Assembly (NCBI GenBank): GCA_022453515.1
Contig: JAJNNY010000087.1
Coordinates: forward strand, 1-64,000
Reading direction: 5' to 3'
Length of the DNA: 64,000 bases
Origin: Astrocystis sublimbata
Taxonomy: Eukaryota; Ascomycota; Sordariomycetes; Xylariales; Xylariaceae
Made by a program: the position numbers and the translations under genes. Each line of letters starts with the position of its first letter. The first letter of the stretch is position 1. Under the pieces are notes generated by a model, which did no database searches, was not told where the DNA came from, and was given only the letters and a program-made list of their open reading frames with translations. Positions 10,149 to 22,800 of the stretch are shown piece after piece.

Positions 10149-13100
10149 TTAGGTGCCTGAGGGATTCGCTCTAAGCCGAGGTGTAGGCTCGTCGCTCAGA
10201 CTACGTCCACTTGCTAATGGACGGGGTGTTTGATCGGGGTCTTCGGCCGCAAAGCCCGGGGTGGCTTCTGGCGTGGTCCGGAAACTAGACCTCAGTGAAT
10301 ATTCAGTGCCGAGTTTAGATCGTGCTTCCGTTTCGTCAGACGGGGTGACAACTTGCGTGATAGGTTCTGCCGGGCTATCAGATGGAATTGCAAGACTGTC
10401 ATGACTATTCGCCCTCATCATTTCAATTCCCAGCTTAGAGCTTGGAGGTAAGGGTTTAGCGCGCGGGCCGCGATCATGAGATGTCCCCATCTCTTCGTCT
10501 TCGTCATCTGCCGAATCGCTTCCTTCATGCCGTCGCCTTTCTAAGTGTTCACGCCGCAACTTAACTTTCTCTAGTGACTGGTGTATAGATGGTATTCTCT
10601 GTCCCTCCATTTGCGCAGGGGCTGACTGTTGGGATACCAGCGCTACTGGTGCCCGAGGAACTGAGCCTGAAGAGCTCTCGTCAGTCTTGATTCCTAGTCC
10701 CGCCTCGTCGTTCCAGTCATTCGTGGCTTTACGGGACAGCACAATCGGTATGTCATCTACTGTTTCAGAGTCTCCAAATAGACTCGAACTAATAGAGTCT
10801 TCTCTGCTGGACCCACGAAAGCTGCTGCTTCCCGGACGAGCATACCCAGAAGAGGTCGATGTCGGGCTATCTTCGAGGCGAGCACTGATTGGCTTAATGG
10901 CGGAGATAGGATTTGGGGTAGCAATCGCCTGAGGTTGACCGGAGCCTGGTGGTTTCCATTGGCATAGGTTGGAGATGACTTCGATGAGTTTGGACGAACT
11001 GATAGGTTTCTCGACAAGCGAATCAAAATAGTGTGGAGCCTGAAGCTCCTTCAGATAAGCCGTGATGGCCACAATAGGTGTGTTGCCATTTGGGTTCTTT
11101 ACTTCTCGGACCATACGGGCGACATCGCTTCCGCTAATTCCAGGAAGTTTGTATTCGGTAAATATAATGTCGAATTTGACCTCACCGACAGCATACCGAA
11201 CGGCATCTGATCCGGTGGACGCAGATATAGTCCGGCAACGCAACTTCTCTAATAGCTTTTCCATAATCATACGTGAGACAGGATGATCTTCGCAAATAAG
11301 AACATCTAGGGAACGAAAAGTTGGGCTATCGAGCATAATCGCGGACATCCGCCGCGAGGACTGGCGCCGGCGTTGAACCTTGAGCAAGGCGTTCGCTCTT
11401 TCACTACTCTCGTTGTCTGATGACGATGGGGACATGTCAAACACCTGGCTTTTACGGTGACGGTGATGCAGAAGCTCCGATGCCACAGGACTGCCTTCTT
11501 GAGAACCAACAGTCAATGATCGTGAACGCGTCGATGATCCACTAGCCTGCCTCGGTGTGGAACACAGCTTCTGTGGGGAGATTGCCAGAGGGGGTGGGGC
11601 TCCCTTTCCCTTGGCAGAAGAAGCAGCAGCCGAAGCGCTGGTAGATTTCTGGAGGCTGGGGGTTGATTTGGGGACGTCGAAGAAATTTCCAGGTTGTAAT
11701 GAAGCTGCCACGGACTGTTGGGAGAAGCTAGAGGCCGTGCTTGACGCTTTACGACGACCCTCTGAGCCCGGCGGTGCGTGAAAAGAGACCAGTAGTGGCG
11801 AAGAAGGTTGCGAGGCTCGACTCGGTGATGAATTAGTGTGGCTAGCAGCCGAGGGAGAAGCCGGACGTTGCGAGGCTGAAGCTTTAGCGTTAGATAAGCT
11901 CCTTTGTACGGGCATCGACAGGACTGGGCTACCTTCGAGGCTAGGGAAAGGTGTGGTTCCGCTTTGCGAGCTACTAGGGCTCAGGGCTGCCCTGTTTTGA
12001 GCTGCCATTGCTTGGGCTTTGAGTTGCTGTATGACATCTTTATTGGCTTTCTCAAGCACCGTGAGATTCTTGAAAGCAAAAGAGCCAAAGTCATCTGAGG
12101 GCACAGGTTCACTTGGCCGACGACTCTTGAGATCCCGGATATGCGGAGGTATAGACAATGGTATCAAATTTCGTTTGATTTGGTTCACTTGCATCTGGGA
12201 CCGAGGCCGAGATAAAGCATCGTGGGGTCGATCGGGATAGTCCGGGGTTGAAGCACTCGGCGGAGTCGGCTGGTCCTCTACTTCCTCGGTGAAGGATTGT
12301 AACGTAGCCCCGCGTGAATCAAAATATTCAGTATCTTCCGGGTTTTCTGGCTGGGGGACGAACTGTGCCTCGTCCTGCAACAGTGTATCCCAGTTCATGC
12401 CTGCAAACCATGGGTGGCTCCTGATCTCCTCGCCGCCCGACGCAAACTTGTCTTCCAAGTTCTTTCCTAGTCTCTTCAGGGGGTCAATGCAAAGTAATCG
12501 GTTTATCAGATCTTTGGCTTCGGGCGAAACCGTGTCTTCGTCATCCGGCCATTCTATCCTGCGAGCCAATATGTTCTCGAAAACTTGTTCAGCTTCGCTT
12601 GCATGGAAAGGGGGATAGCCGTAAAGAAATTCGAACATGATACAACCAACAGACCACCAATCACTGCTTTCGTCCTGCAATCCCCCGCTTATAGTTTCTG
12701 GCGCGAGATAATCAGGAGTTCCAACAAACCTGCGGTTGGTGTCTTGTGGATCGAAAAGTGCCATATGAGGAGGCATCATGCTTGACTGAGGTGGTGTGTT
12801 GCGGTGCACTTCACTGTTATGGCTAGTTGTTTGGTGCAACGATGGCAAGTCGGGAGAGGCGCCTGCTTCGCTCCCCTCCTCATGTGGGGATCGGATAGCA
12901 GACTGAGTTGACTGAGTGGGAGGGATATCGTTTAGAGAAAAGTTGGAAAGCATGTGCGTGAGAGTGTCGCTGCTGCCACTATCACTGCGTTGACCGGATG
13001 TCCTGCGTGGGTCTTGCGGGACGTGCGACAAATTGAAATAAGAAGGCTGTCCAAGGCTGCTGTCTGCGAATATCTGAGGTGTAGCACCCGGAGAGTGATG

Positions 13101-15864
13101 GGCGCCGTGTAGATCAAGTGAGGCTGAGCGAGAAGACGCAACGGATGTTGAGCGCGCAAAGGGGCCCGACTTAAGGAGATCTGGAGGTTTGTCTGTAGCA
13201 GTGCTATTGAGAGCTCGCTTTTGACGGCCAATCAGTCCCATACGCGACAGCCCAAAATCAGTCAATTTGAGGTGGCCTTTCTGGTCGATGAGGAGATTGT
13301 CAGGCTTCAGGTCCCGGTGAATGATACCACGACTGTGCAAATGCTCGACTCCTAAGATGACTTCGCCAAGGTACTTCTGTACCCACTCCTCAGATAGCCC
13401 ACCTAGGACTTTGACAAGAGAAGCACAGTCCCCTCCGTTCAAGTATTCCATCACCAGGTACAGGTAGTCTTTACTTGAGAATGTCCAGTACAGCTTTGCC
13501 ACAAAGTCACTCTCGCCCTGCCACATCATGATGGCTCGTTCAGCTTTCACATTTGTGACCTGGTTTTTCGCAACCATGTCCGCTTTTTTCAGGACTTTGA
13601 TTGCAAAGTACTCGCCGGTCGACTTCTTTTTCGAAAGATAGACGCTCCCGAAAGCCCCTTTACTGATAGGTTTGATGATCTCAAAATCTTTGATGGAAGG
13701 GGGGACTGCTCGAGCCAGAGGTGGAGGGTTGGATGCGCTTAGCCGGGGCGAGGTCGGCCGGTTATGGAAATCTGGGAACACGGAAGATGACTGCCGTCGA
13801 TGATGTGGGCCTATTGATGGTGAGGTAAACTCACTATGCGAAAGCATAGGGGATGCTTCTGGGGAAGCAATGCCCTCCTGGGTGAATTGGAGATTGCGCG
13901 GTTTCGATATCCTTAGCGGAGATGAGGGTTGGGCGCCCCTAGACGGGGACTCTTGCCGGTGTGGCGATGATGTCCCCGTGAGAATCAGACTACGCCTGTT
14001 ATGTTGACGGGAGCCGGCGCCGCGGCGCAGTCCACCAAAATCCGAGATAGGGGAATCCGTGCGAGGTGCGGCTCTGGAGGCAACAGAAGCAGACCTGCCA
14101 CTGTCACTATCTCCAGCATCACTTTCGACAAGCATGGAGCCCCGCCGCGAATCGCGAGGTTGGCCAAGAACTCCTAAAGTGTCTCGATGAGATTTGGGTG
14201 TTGGGCACTCCCTGGGGCTGCTTGACCTGGTTGACTCGATGGTGGTTGAGACATTTTTCCCCTTTTCGCCAAGATCCTTGAGGGCGAGAGTCAATGACGA
14301 AGGGATTCCACAGGGTTCTTGCTGTAGTGGTTCTTCTAGCAATGGCTCTGTGCCCAACTCATCATCTAGAGCTACTTCTTCGACCTCCTCTTCGTCTTCG
14401 GTAGAGTCACTGAAGCCTGCCGCTATGCGAGCGGCCTTGTCCATCGCCTCGTCGATGCAATCCTGGACGAGTACGGCAAACTCGATACGTATACGCTCGG
14501 CATATTCGATGATTCTACGGTGGCGGAAGACGGTATCCACCTTTTCCTTGGCTACTTTCTCTGTATCTGCACATAGATGGGCCAAACCCTGCTCTTGCTC
14601 AACCGTGTTCGACCCGGGCGACTGCCACTGGAGTACTTGGGATATACGGGATTCTGACTGGGGAGATTGTGTACGGAGATCACCAGAGCCCTGGGAAGTG
14701 GTTTCCTTAATTGCGGGTGTGCTGATCTCCATGGCGGTATCACAAAGGTCGAGGAGGAGTTCGACAATGCGGGCCTGTGGTCGCCGAACAGCAAACGACC
14801 TGGACCGGTGGTGCCCAAATCCAGAAGACCTGTCTCGAGACGAGGATGCCGGGGAGGCTCCACCAGGAGACGACGTGCTAGAACTTGGGCCGATCGGTAG
14901 ACTCTTGTATTCGGCAATAGGCAGCGCAGAGAGGTCCGATATCTGGCGGCTTTTGCGGGCTTCGAGGGCATCGAGGACTTTAACGATGGCGTGTCGGTGT
15001 TCGGCCAGGTTCTCCTGCGCCATTTGGACATCCATCTCAGCCCGATGCTCCTGCAAGCAAAGTTCGGTATGCTTCTCAAACCACCATGGTAAGATCTGGC
15101 GCTCGCAAATCCTACATAGAACAGGCGTCGGTGCGGTAGGCTGGTTGGCGGGATCGCCCTGACCTGATTCTGCCAACTGTGTCAAGTATCCGGCAAGAAT
15201 TTCCGCTCCCGAACCGAGGGACTCGACGATCAGAGGCGGAAGGTCGATCTTGATCTCACGAGGCGGAACCCACGGCCGTATCATCCACATGGTCTAGCCA
15301 TCCATCAGCAGGATTAGTGAGACGAAGTGAAGGTGGGTAGAGGGTTGGTCCAGGAAAACTTACATGGCTTTCGCCGCCTGTGGCACGATCGTACACCATG
15401 ATACCCTGTGCCTCCAGGTCGATGGTTACAGGATGGGGTTCGGTTCCGGGAACTCCGTGGTCTGGCTCCTTCGATGCTTCAGGCGGGTACAGCTTGGACA
15501 AAGGTCCAAGACAAACGGCGAAGCGTACATACTGACTGCGTGAATCATCTTTCTTCATCGAGTCAACGGCCTCAGCGAAAGCGTTCTTATTCTCGCTGAC
15601 AATCAAGTCTGCAATAGGGCCGTTCTCGAAGTCGCTCGGCTGCGTACCCACCACGTCGACCCAAGACGGACTAACCCACCGGATGGACGCGTCCAGGTTG
15701 AGGTCCACGATAACATTCAATGTTTGCTCGGCGGCGGCCCGGAGTTCTTGTCGCTCCTCCCTTATATCTTCAGTGAACGATCTCTCCATCATAGCTGTGC
15801 CAATAGCCTGGGCTCGGAGCGAGCTGACGACGGGAGGCGCCAGCTTACTCCGATCGATATCCAT
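10149..15864 (-). CDS. rim15: Rim15-type PAS/kinase/receiver protein
   Basis: Two exons are deduced: 15864-15364 and 15293-10149, coding for 1881 aa. The 70-nt intron has a GTAAGT donor and a CTAG acceptor. Domains in order are a PAS domain (~40-130), then a C2HC finger (Cys227, Cys230, His242, Cys246). The protein kinase domain starts near 700, with HRDLKPDN near 822, DFGLSR with Asp846 and GTPDYLAPE from ~1025. A receiver domain lies at about 1494-1611. About 165 unconserved residues split the activation segment, the hallmark of Rim15/Greatwall kinases. In yeast the orthologue acts below TORC1 and PKA and phosphorylates endosulfines to restrain PP2A in quiescence. A similar nutrient and stress role is expected here. 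The receiver carries Glu1547 where the phospho-acceptor Asp normally sits. The other receiver residues (acidic pair ED, Thr, Lys) are present. Long Ser/Pro-rich linkers join the domains. Confidence 0.95.
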
Positions 15865-16852
15865 GATGGGAGGAGGGTGGGGTCAAGGCACAGAACTCAG
15901 TTCACGAGCTGGCAGCATCGGGCAAGCTAGCAGACGAGTCGGATCCGGTCACCGGAGTGGGCGAGGTGGGTGGGCGAGATCTCGGGGCGGGTTGTGGGGT
16001 AGGCGCAAACACGTCGTCGGACGTCAGACGTCGGACGAGGTTCGCGCTCGGGGCAATCTGGGCAGGCTGAGGGTAGGCTGAGAGCAGTGCCAAGTTGTAT
16101 ATCGAAGCGAAATTGTATAAGTCGAGATGCTACAGGGGGCCAGGTGTGCTGGCGAGGAGCCAGAGTCAACAGCTGGCAAGAGCCCGAGACATGACGGGAG
16201 TTGACGTGCGCAAGGGCGGTGGCCGTGGACCGTGGACCGTGGTGCAACGGTGCATGAGACCTTGGGCGCTGAGGTCACTCGAGGTGGTGGAGGTGGAGGT
16301 GGAGGCGTGAAGAGAGAGACAGACGGAGTCGAGGACGAGGTCGAGGACGATGACGAGGACGGAGCGGCCCTGAAGCCGCGTCGGGGGCTAAGGCACAGAT
16401 TACTTCGTGGATCGTGTTTCGTGTCTCGTAGTCTCGTGTGTTGCGTTGCGTTGCGTTGTCTTGCTTTGCCTTCACGGGAGCAGTAACCGGCGTGACAGGA
16501 GTAGGTAACAGGAGCACCCTGGCCGAACCTGGCTGCTGAGCTGAGGGCAGAAAGTGTCGAGCTCAAGCAAGGAGACTTCGAAGAGGCGCAAAGCCAAAAG
16601 AAAGGCCAAGGCAGCACCTAAGCTAAGCGTCGGTGCAGTTGGGTGCAATGCAGCTGCAGGGTCTCGTGTCTTCGTCTTTCAAGTCTCGCGGACTCTCTTT
16701 TGCGGATGCGGACTCGCGGGGATGAAATGGGAGGAAATGGATGTCGACGGGTGGAGGACGAAGGGCCGGTGCGTCGCGGGAGTGTAGGTAGCAACTATTG
16801 GACAGTGGACCATCAACACTGCCAGGTGCTGCGGAACCTCTAAGTTAGGTAG

Positions 16853-16862
16853 TACCTAGGTA
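16853..16862. repeat. TACCTAGGTA palindrome, copy 2
   Basis: Exact 10-bp palindrome about 1 kb upstream of the Rim15 start, preceded by TTAGGTAG and followed by AGGTAC. Confidence 0.8.
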
Positions 16863-17105
16863 AGGTACATTCGCCGTACGTGTGCAGGTGCTGCGACGCA
16901 GATGTACCTTGCATGTATCTAAATAAAGTGAGAAGGTGGGCTTGGACGGCACCTACCCTTTAGTATTTACTGTACGAGGCATCTAGCTGCCGCTTGGGCA
17001 CCAAGCCATTTCAATGTTCAAGGCTGTTGTTCATCGTACATAGGTACGTCTAGCTAGACGCTGTCAAGTGCATGAACCGGGTTCTGACCAGAAAAGCTCA
17101 CGACA

Positions 17106-17131
17106 CAACAATAATAACAACAACAACAACA
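17106..17131. repeat. Imperfect (AAC)n tract
   Basis: A short AAT/AAC trinucleotide run in non-coding DNA; ordinary low-complexity sequence. Confidence 0.8.
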
Positions 17132-19853
17132 CCAACTGCACTCTCGACCAATCGGCACATGAGTGAAGCAATGGGCTTTTGCATTCCTACTACCATGGAT
17201 GCCATCAAGGTAAACCTGCCTGACTCGACTAATCCAAGCAGTTCCACCTGAGCCATACATCATGGATGTACGTACTATGTACTATGTCGAGCGGCCATCA
17301 ACAATAGAGACTAAAACCATCCCATGTTGTTTTGGCTCAACGTTGGGTCGGCGCCCGGCTCTGTTCATATGTGCACGCTAACTGAGGACCTAGGTCCTAG
17401 TCGAGCAGCAAAGGTCCTGGGCAAGGGGTCGTGCTAACACCGAGCCAACGCTGAGAAGTCAAACGTTCAGAGGAGAGTTTTGTAATTATTTGGTCTTCGC
17501 ATGAGCTGACCGACCTGGACATCTAGGGCCGGAAGCCAGTCCCGGAGAAATGCATAGATGTAAGCAGCAACTATTTTCGTTTCTCGTTGCGGTACCGTGG
17601 CGTAAACAGCTCCCAAGCGCAGATAACCTGGACTGCGGACCAAACAAACCGTATAATACATGAACTAAGCATCTGCGATAGGTATGTCAACCCAGCAGGG
17701 CCGAGCAGGGCCAAGGGTGAGGCCAACCGACCGTCCCTTATCCAATCCTTTGCCCCTCCGTACCAAGCGTAGTGTGATGGAGGAAGAGCAGACTCACGCA
17801 TGTCGAGGTACGCATAGCTCCCCACAACCTGCCCACCTCGGCACCATAGGCGATCTCCCTACTCACTCACTACCTACCTAGTTAGATAGTGGCCAATAAG
17901 AAAGCCATGTCAGCGCAGATGCTACAGACGGCGTCTCTGGCGTTGGGCGGGCGGTAGCGGAACAGTAGCCCGTCGTCGTCGTGTGCTTCAGAGCTCAGTT
18001 CGTTGCCAAGATCCATTTGGTGATGCATGCTGCAGCCGCCATACAACCCATAAGTTATAATCCACTCGCGCCACTCTCACTCCGCTTCCCTCACACCTAT
18101 TTGGCTCGTCTGGCAAGCTAGGTAAAGCGAGCGATGCAGCCGGGCAGTGGTCAGCCAGAGAAATTAGTCTGAGGGGGGGAGTTGGTTTGATTGTACGGAG
18201 AGTAATGCTGTACGGTTCTTGTCCCCTAGACCAACTACGACAAATGATCGACGGCTCATCAAGACATACACAACACCAGCGCCCTGATCTCCTGCTTACA
18301 GGCAAGCACTGCTTGCTACCTGCGATGTTATACATTCGTTATTACGAGGTTTAAGAAAAGTATTTGAGACTTGTGTGACTACGCTTAGGTACGAGATGTG
18401 CAGTGCCCCCGAATAAACTACTACCTACCCGCCTAACCTTAGCTGCGCCTGTATGGCACCATGCCTCCAGGTATTTGCAGAAGACTAATGCAACTCTTGA
18501 CTAGATCCTCGACAAATCGATATTGGTCCCGAAGAACCTCTACCGTTGCTCTACACTCCAGGATCTCTAAGAAAACCATTCGACATTGCTGGCTCGAACC
18601 CCAGACTCGCCGTCCTGCCTGCCCAGGCTTACATGTATAAGCCCAGACTCTCGACCCCTGCTGGAGCTTTGTTTCCAAAGCTATTTTCTCGATATCCCCC
18701 AAGTCTGGAGTCGCATTGCATGCAGCACATTAGCGCATCCCCTTCCGGCGTGACGAGTAGAGTGGGAGTCCATCCGCGTATCTTACTTGGCTGACTCGCG
18801 AAGAGCTGCTAGGTGCACCCATCAGTATGGCTGTCACGCGCAGGGTTTGTAAGATATGTGACGAGAGTATAGAGAGTACTTGTAGACGACCGAGGTGTGC
18901 AGGATCGACAAACCTTGAATAGGTGGTCCTTCTTGATGTCCGGGTCGACCCTAGCATTAGGAGGTCAATAGCTTGTAAGCATGCAAGTATGTAGACGTAA
19001 ACACATGCAGCCATCATTGATCAATAGTATTGCGAGACTCGGATGCTGGCGCCATCGCCATCACGAAAGTGGCTCGCATGTCAGTCGCCGCACTTCTGGT
19101 CACGTTTTCGCGGACAAGGAGGCAAGAGAGGCGGTCAGATCCTCAATACCTACGTCAACGTACCGAGACGTCCTCGATGGCATGGGTACGACGACGAATA
19201 TTACCTCATGTAGCTCCTGATGTGTTACAGGTGCATATAGCATTGCAATTTACAATGGATTGAAAATCAACGCATGTTGATCCGATAGAGCATATAGCCG
19301 GACGGACGATGAAGCAAAGTGGTCCAGTCGAGCCAGTCGAGCCAGTCTCGAGAGATGCTGAAACGACAACGGCCGATGACCATTCCACCACCAAACATTA
19401 TCAACAGCGCTCATCACCCCACCGACAATTCATTCGAGCAAGTTTTGCCTTATTACCAGTAACCATCAGCTGTTTTCGCCTGTTTTGCCGAACGCCCATG
19501 CAGCAGATGCAGTGCGAAGGACCTCCCTGCAGTCTTGTGGTTTTCCTTCCGCATGGGCAACAACCAACCCTCGAAACCCTCACACCATCGTCCAATCTTC
19601 GTCCGTCTCCTCGGTAGAAGTCCCCACACGCCATGTCGCAAGGTTGCCAAACCTTCTCGTTATCCCATTGACCACTAGAAACCTCTCGCCTCTCGCTCTT
19701 AGACCGATCTCGAAAAAAAAAGCACGAGGTACTCGTAGATGACAATCCCTCCGTGCCCTCCATGCTCTCCCCTCCTCACGGCTGATCGGCATTCCAGTCT
19801 AGCAACAGGTTGGCTCATGTGCCATTCCTCCTCTGTAGCTAGCTTCTGGCTAT

Positions 19854-19887
19854 CGTCAAGATCGCCGCGAAGTCCGCGATCTTGACG
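19854..19887. repeat. Perfect 12-bp inverted repeat, 10-nt loop
   Basis: The arm CGTCAAGATCGC (19854-19865) is exactly complementary in reverse to GCGATCTTGACG (19876-19887). It is far from any recognised gene end, so no terminator role can be assigned. Confidence 0.85.
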
Positions 19888-22800
19888 TGTTCCAGTAGAT
19901 GAATGCCGGTCAAGCTAGGTTGCACCTCCGGAACGAGAAATATAACGATAGACCGGAATTGACCACCGTGCACGAAGATCTGGTGTTTGCAAACCTTCCA
20001 GTGTACCCTATCCGCCTATCTTCTCAGGCACAGCATCAGATGATGTCAGGGCTGTCTGTCACACACCTGACCTGGCGAGCCTGAGTCGATGACACCGTTG
20101 TTGCACATCAACACAAAGCAATTACGTACCTAGTAGTGTCTCACTTCTAGGCGGTGGCCCTAGCTGCGATGCGAGACATTTCCCCAGGAACAAAGCATGG
20201 GGACGTTCTTTTGTATGCTGCTGGTAGCTTGGTAGGCGAGGTAAGGTAGGCGAGGTAGGGTAGCGAGGGTAGCTCTCAACCTTGAAGGCGGGGAAGATCG
20301 GTCTAGAACCACCCATCTTTCGCTTAATCTCTCGTCTACTTACATTGGGTACGTACATACCTCATCTCTGCATGCCTGGGGATGCTATCCTGCCACTCGT
20401 CACGGTCATGCGCCTCAGACGAGACATCACGACCAAATGCATAATCAAGCTGTGGCGGTATGAAACCGACTGCACCTTTAGGCAGATGACACTGGATGTC
20501 TCAATCGCTGGAACCTTGGAGACACCCATGTTCTGTCGTCCGGTAGAGGTAGACACTGAAATCGTTGATATATAATTGAAAGTGTTTTCCAGGTCTGGCT
20601 TTGGAGAACGGGTGGAACGATGCCATAATCTATTCGCCGGGGTCGCGCAACCCTGTGGCGCTTCACCGGTTCGCTTTCGCATGATTTCAACGCTTTCGAA
20701 TGTCGGATGGTTCGCATTTCCCGCCCATCGTGAACTTGATAATCTAAATCGTCATATATCCTACGCATTCGTAGCAGAAATCACCCTAACCAGCAGACTA
20801 CTCAAACATTGGACAGCCAAACATAGTAGGCCAGCCTGTAGGTGCTTCGCGAAGTTGTTGATCTCTCACACGAGAAAGCATCCATCGAGACGTATACGAC
20901 TAGGACCTTCGCATGCCGTGCTTTCCACGGGCAATACATGGTTCGGTATGGAAACCATCGCCTATGAACACGAAGGGTCGAATTTGAGCAGATGGCTGAC
21001 TGACTTGTATAGCAATCGGCTTGCCCAGCCTCTGTTGTTCATTTCTTACAAGTTAGTTGCTTAGGTCCACTACATTCATGATGCAACTCGATCAACTCAC
21101 GCACCTTTCTGATGGCCATCGGTGAACCTGTTTCAAGATGAGTGTCGTCCTGATCGGGAGTCATAGTCGAAGCCGTATTACCACGCTCGCGCGGCAACCA
21201 GTGTATGAATCGGCTGACAAAATAGCAAAGCTAGACCTTGCAAACATTTGACAGGCTCGCCTTCACTCAAGGAATCAGCATGTCGAGCCAGTCGAGCCAG
21301 TTCTTATCACGTCGCTGCAAAGAAGTGAACTCCGTGGCCAATACTACGTGTAGCAGCGGGGCGTAGATGCTACGCTAACTGTGCGCCGGCTCAGCAGGTT
21401 CACCCGTTGCAAGCGTGATAAGACCAAGCCTGAGTCCCGATGCTCTGAGAGCCCGACGCTTGCGAGTCCCGATGTGCGTATCCCCCGATGCCCGGGCAGC
21501 TTGGACAGACTATCGTATCACATTGGCTGCAAGTGATGTTTGTGTCCGGGGAAACCAACATCTCAGCACCTTTGAAAGAAAACAAGAGAGAGATGGATCT
21601 CCAGTATGGTCGTCGAACCAGTCTACCGCCTTACAAATTGGTCATTGATTTAGGCTTGAGGATGTGTCTGGATATATGCGAAAGCAAAATTCGGAAATGC
21701 ATTATGTGCTGTGGCCAGACGGAGCAGAAGGATATTGGCGCTTCAATTCCTGGGAAGGGCAAGTCCTCAACTCTCCGGAAGTGTTCCAAATCGAGCTGGT
21801 GTAAACTGAGAGCCGAGTGGCCACCGAGCTTTCTCTGTGTTTGTCTCTCGTTCTGTCCCCACAACATTTCCCTCTTCGAATGTGTATGACTTCACAAGCC
21901 AATATTGTATATTCGCCAAGGAGACAGATCTCGGATCTCGTTAACAATGCCGGCCGACAGAAACCCCGAAACTGTTGGCTTGGAATGACTGTTCTAAGTA
22001 TGAGACAGGTCTAAGATGCCGTCTTCGTCTGATGTCGCCGCTGTTTGTTTTCACTTGTTGTTTCGCCCCATCACCTCCACTAAGTCTCAATGCGCGTAGT
22101 GCCAAATCTTAATTCCTGGCATCAAGGGCAAGGCGAGGAAAGGAATCTACCCACAATCTATTCTTATTCTTCCCCAGATCCTGCCCGGACTTGCTGACAA
22201 GATGGCGCTGTCAGAGAACGGACCCATGTCCGGTATTTTGCACGCCAATAGATGCTGTCGATCGCAACCTTAATTCTGAGTACAGCCTACTGTTTTGCAC
22301 TACTGCTCAGACTCATTGTATGCCCACGTAACTAATCTGGCGCCTGAGCTCGCATGTTCTGGTTTTCTAGAGACGGCAGAGAAGAGATTGTGCCGCAGCA
22401 TCGCGTCTGGCATTGAGCGTCGTGCAACCTTCCTGTCTGGGACGGATTACGGTAAAAATAGCTTACTCACGCACATCGCAGGCTTAATCTCTCTTTCACA
22501 GGGCCCTCAGAAAACGGGTCTTCGCTACGCAGCTGGAGATGACCGATAGCGCTTGGCTGCTTTCAGTCTGCCGATCCCGTAAAGCTTGGCTCAGACGCGC
22601 CATTCCGTGTTTCAAGTTGTTCTGGAAGGAATTGCATTGATACTGACTACGGATTTAGCACAATGGGGGGACTGGTTGGCTGGTTGACTAATTGATGATA
22701 CGTTGGTACTACCGAGTATTATACGTCTGCCGTCTTAAAATCATATACCAGCTCGCCAGGTCATCCAAAGCTGTACTGAACTAAGGTTCGGCCATGATGG

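Noticed and set aside
14194..15162. 322-codon ORF on the + strand inside Rim15
   Set aside because: It is antisense to strongly supported coding sequence; its Ser/Arg/Trp-rich translation is the shadow of the kinase gene codons and has no domain.
18590..18615. tRNA-like T-arm sequence (minus strand GGGGTTCGAGCC)
   Set aside because: No matching D-arm, anticodon arm or acceptor stem could be built around it; a similar T-loop-like word near 33370 also failed.
20576..21064. 162-codon ORF in the long gap upstream of the bZIP gene
   Set aside because: There is no domain, no credible splice continuation and a composition typical of random ORFs; not called a gene.
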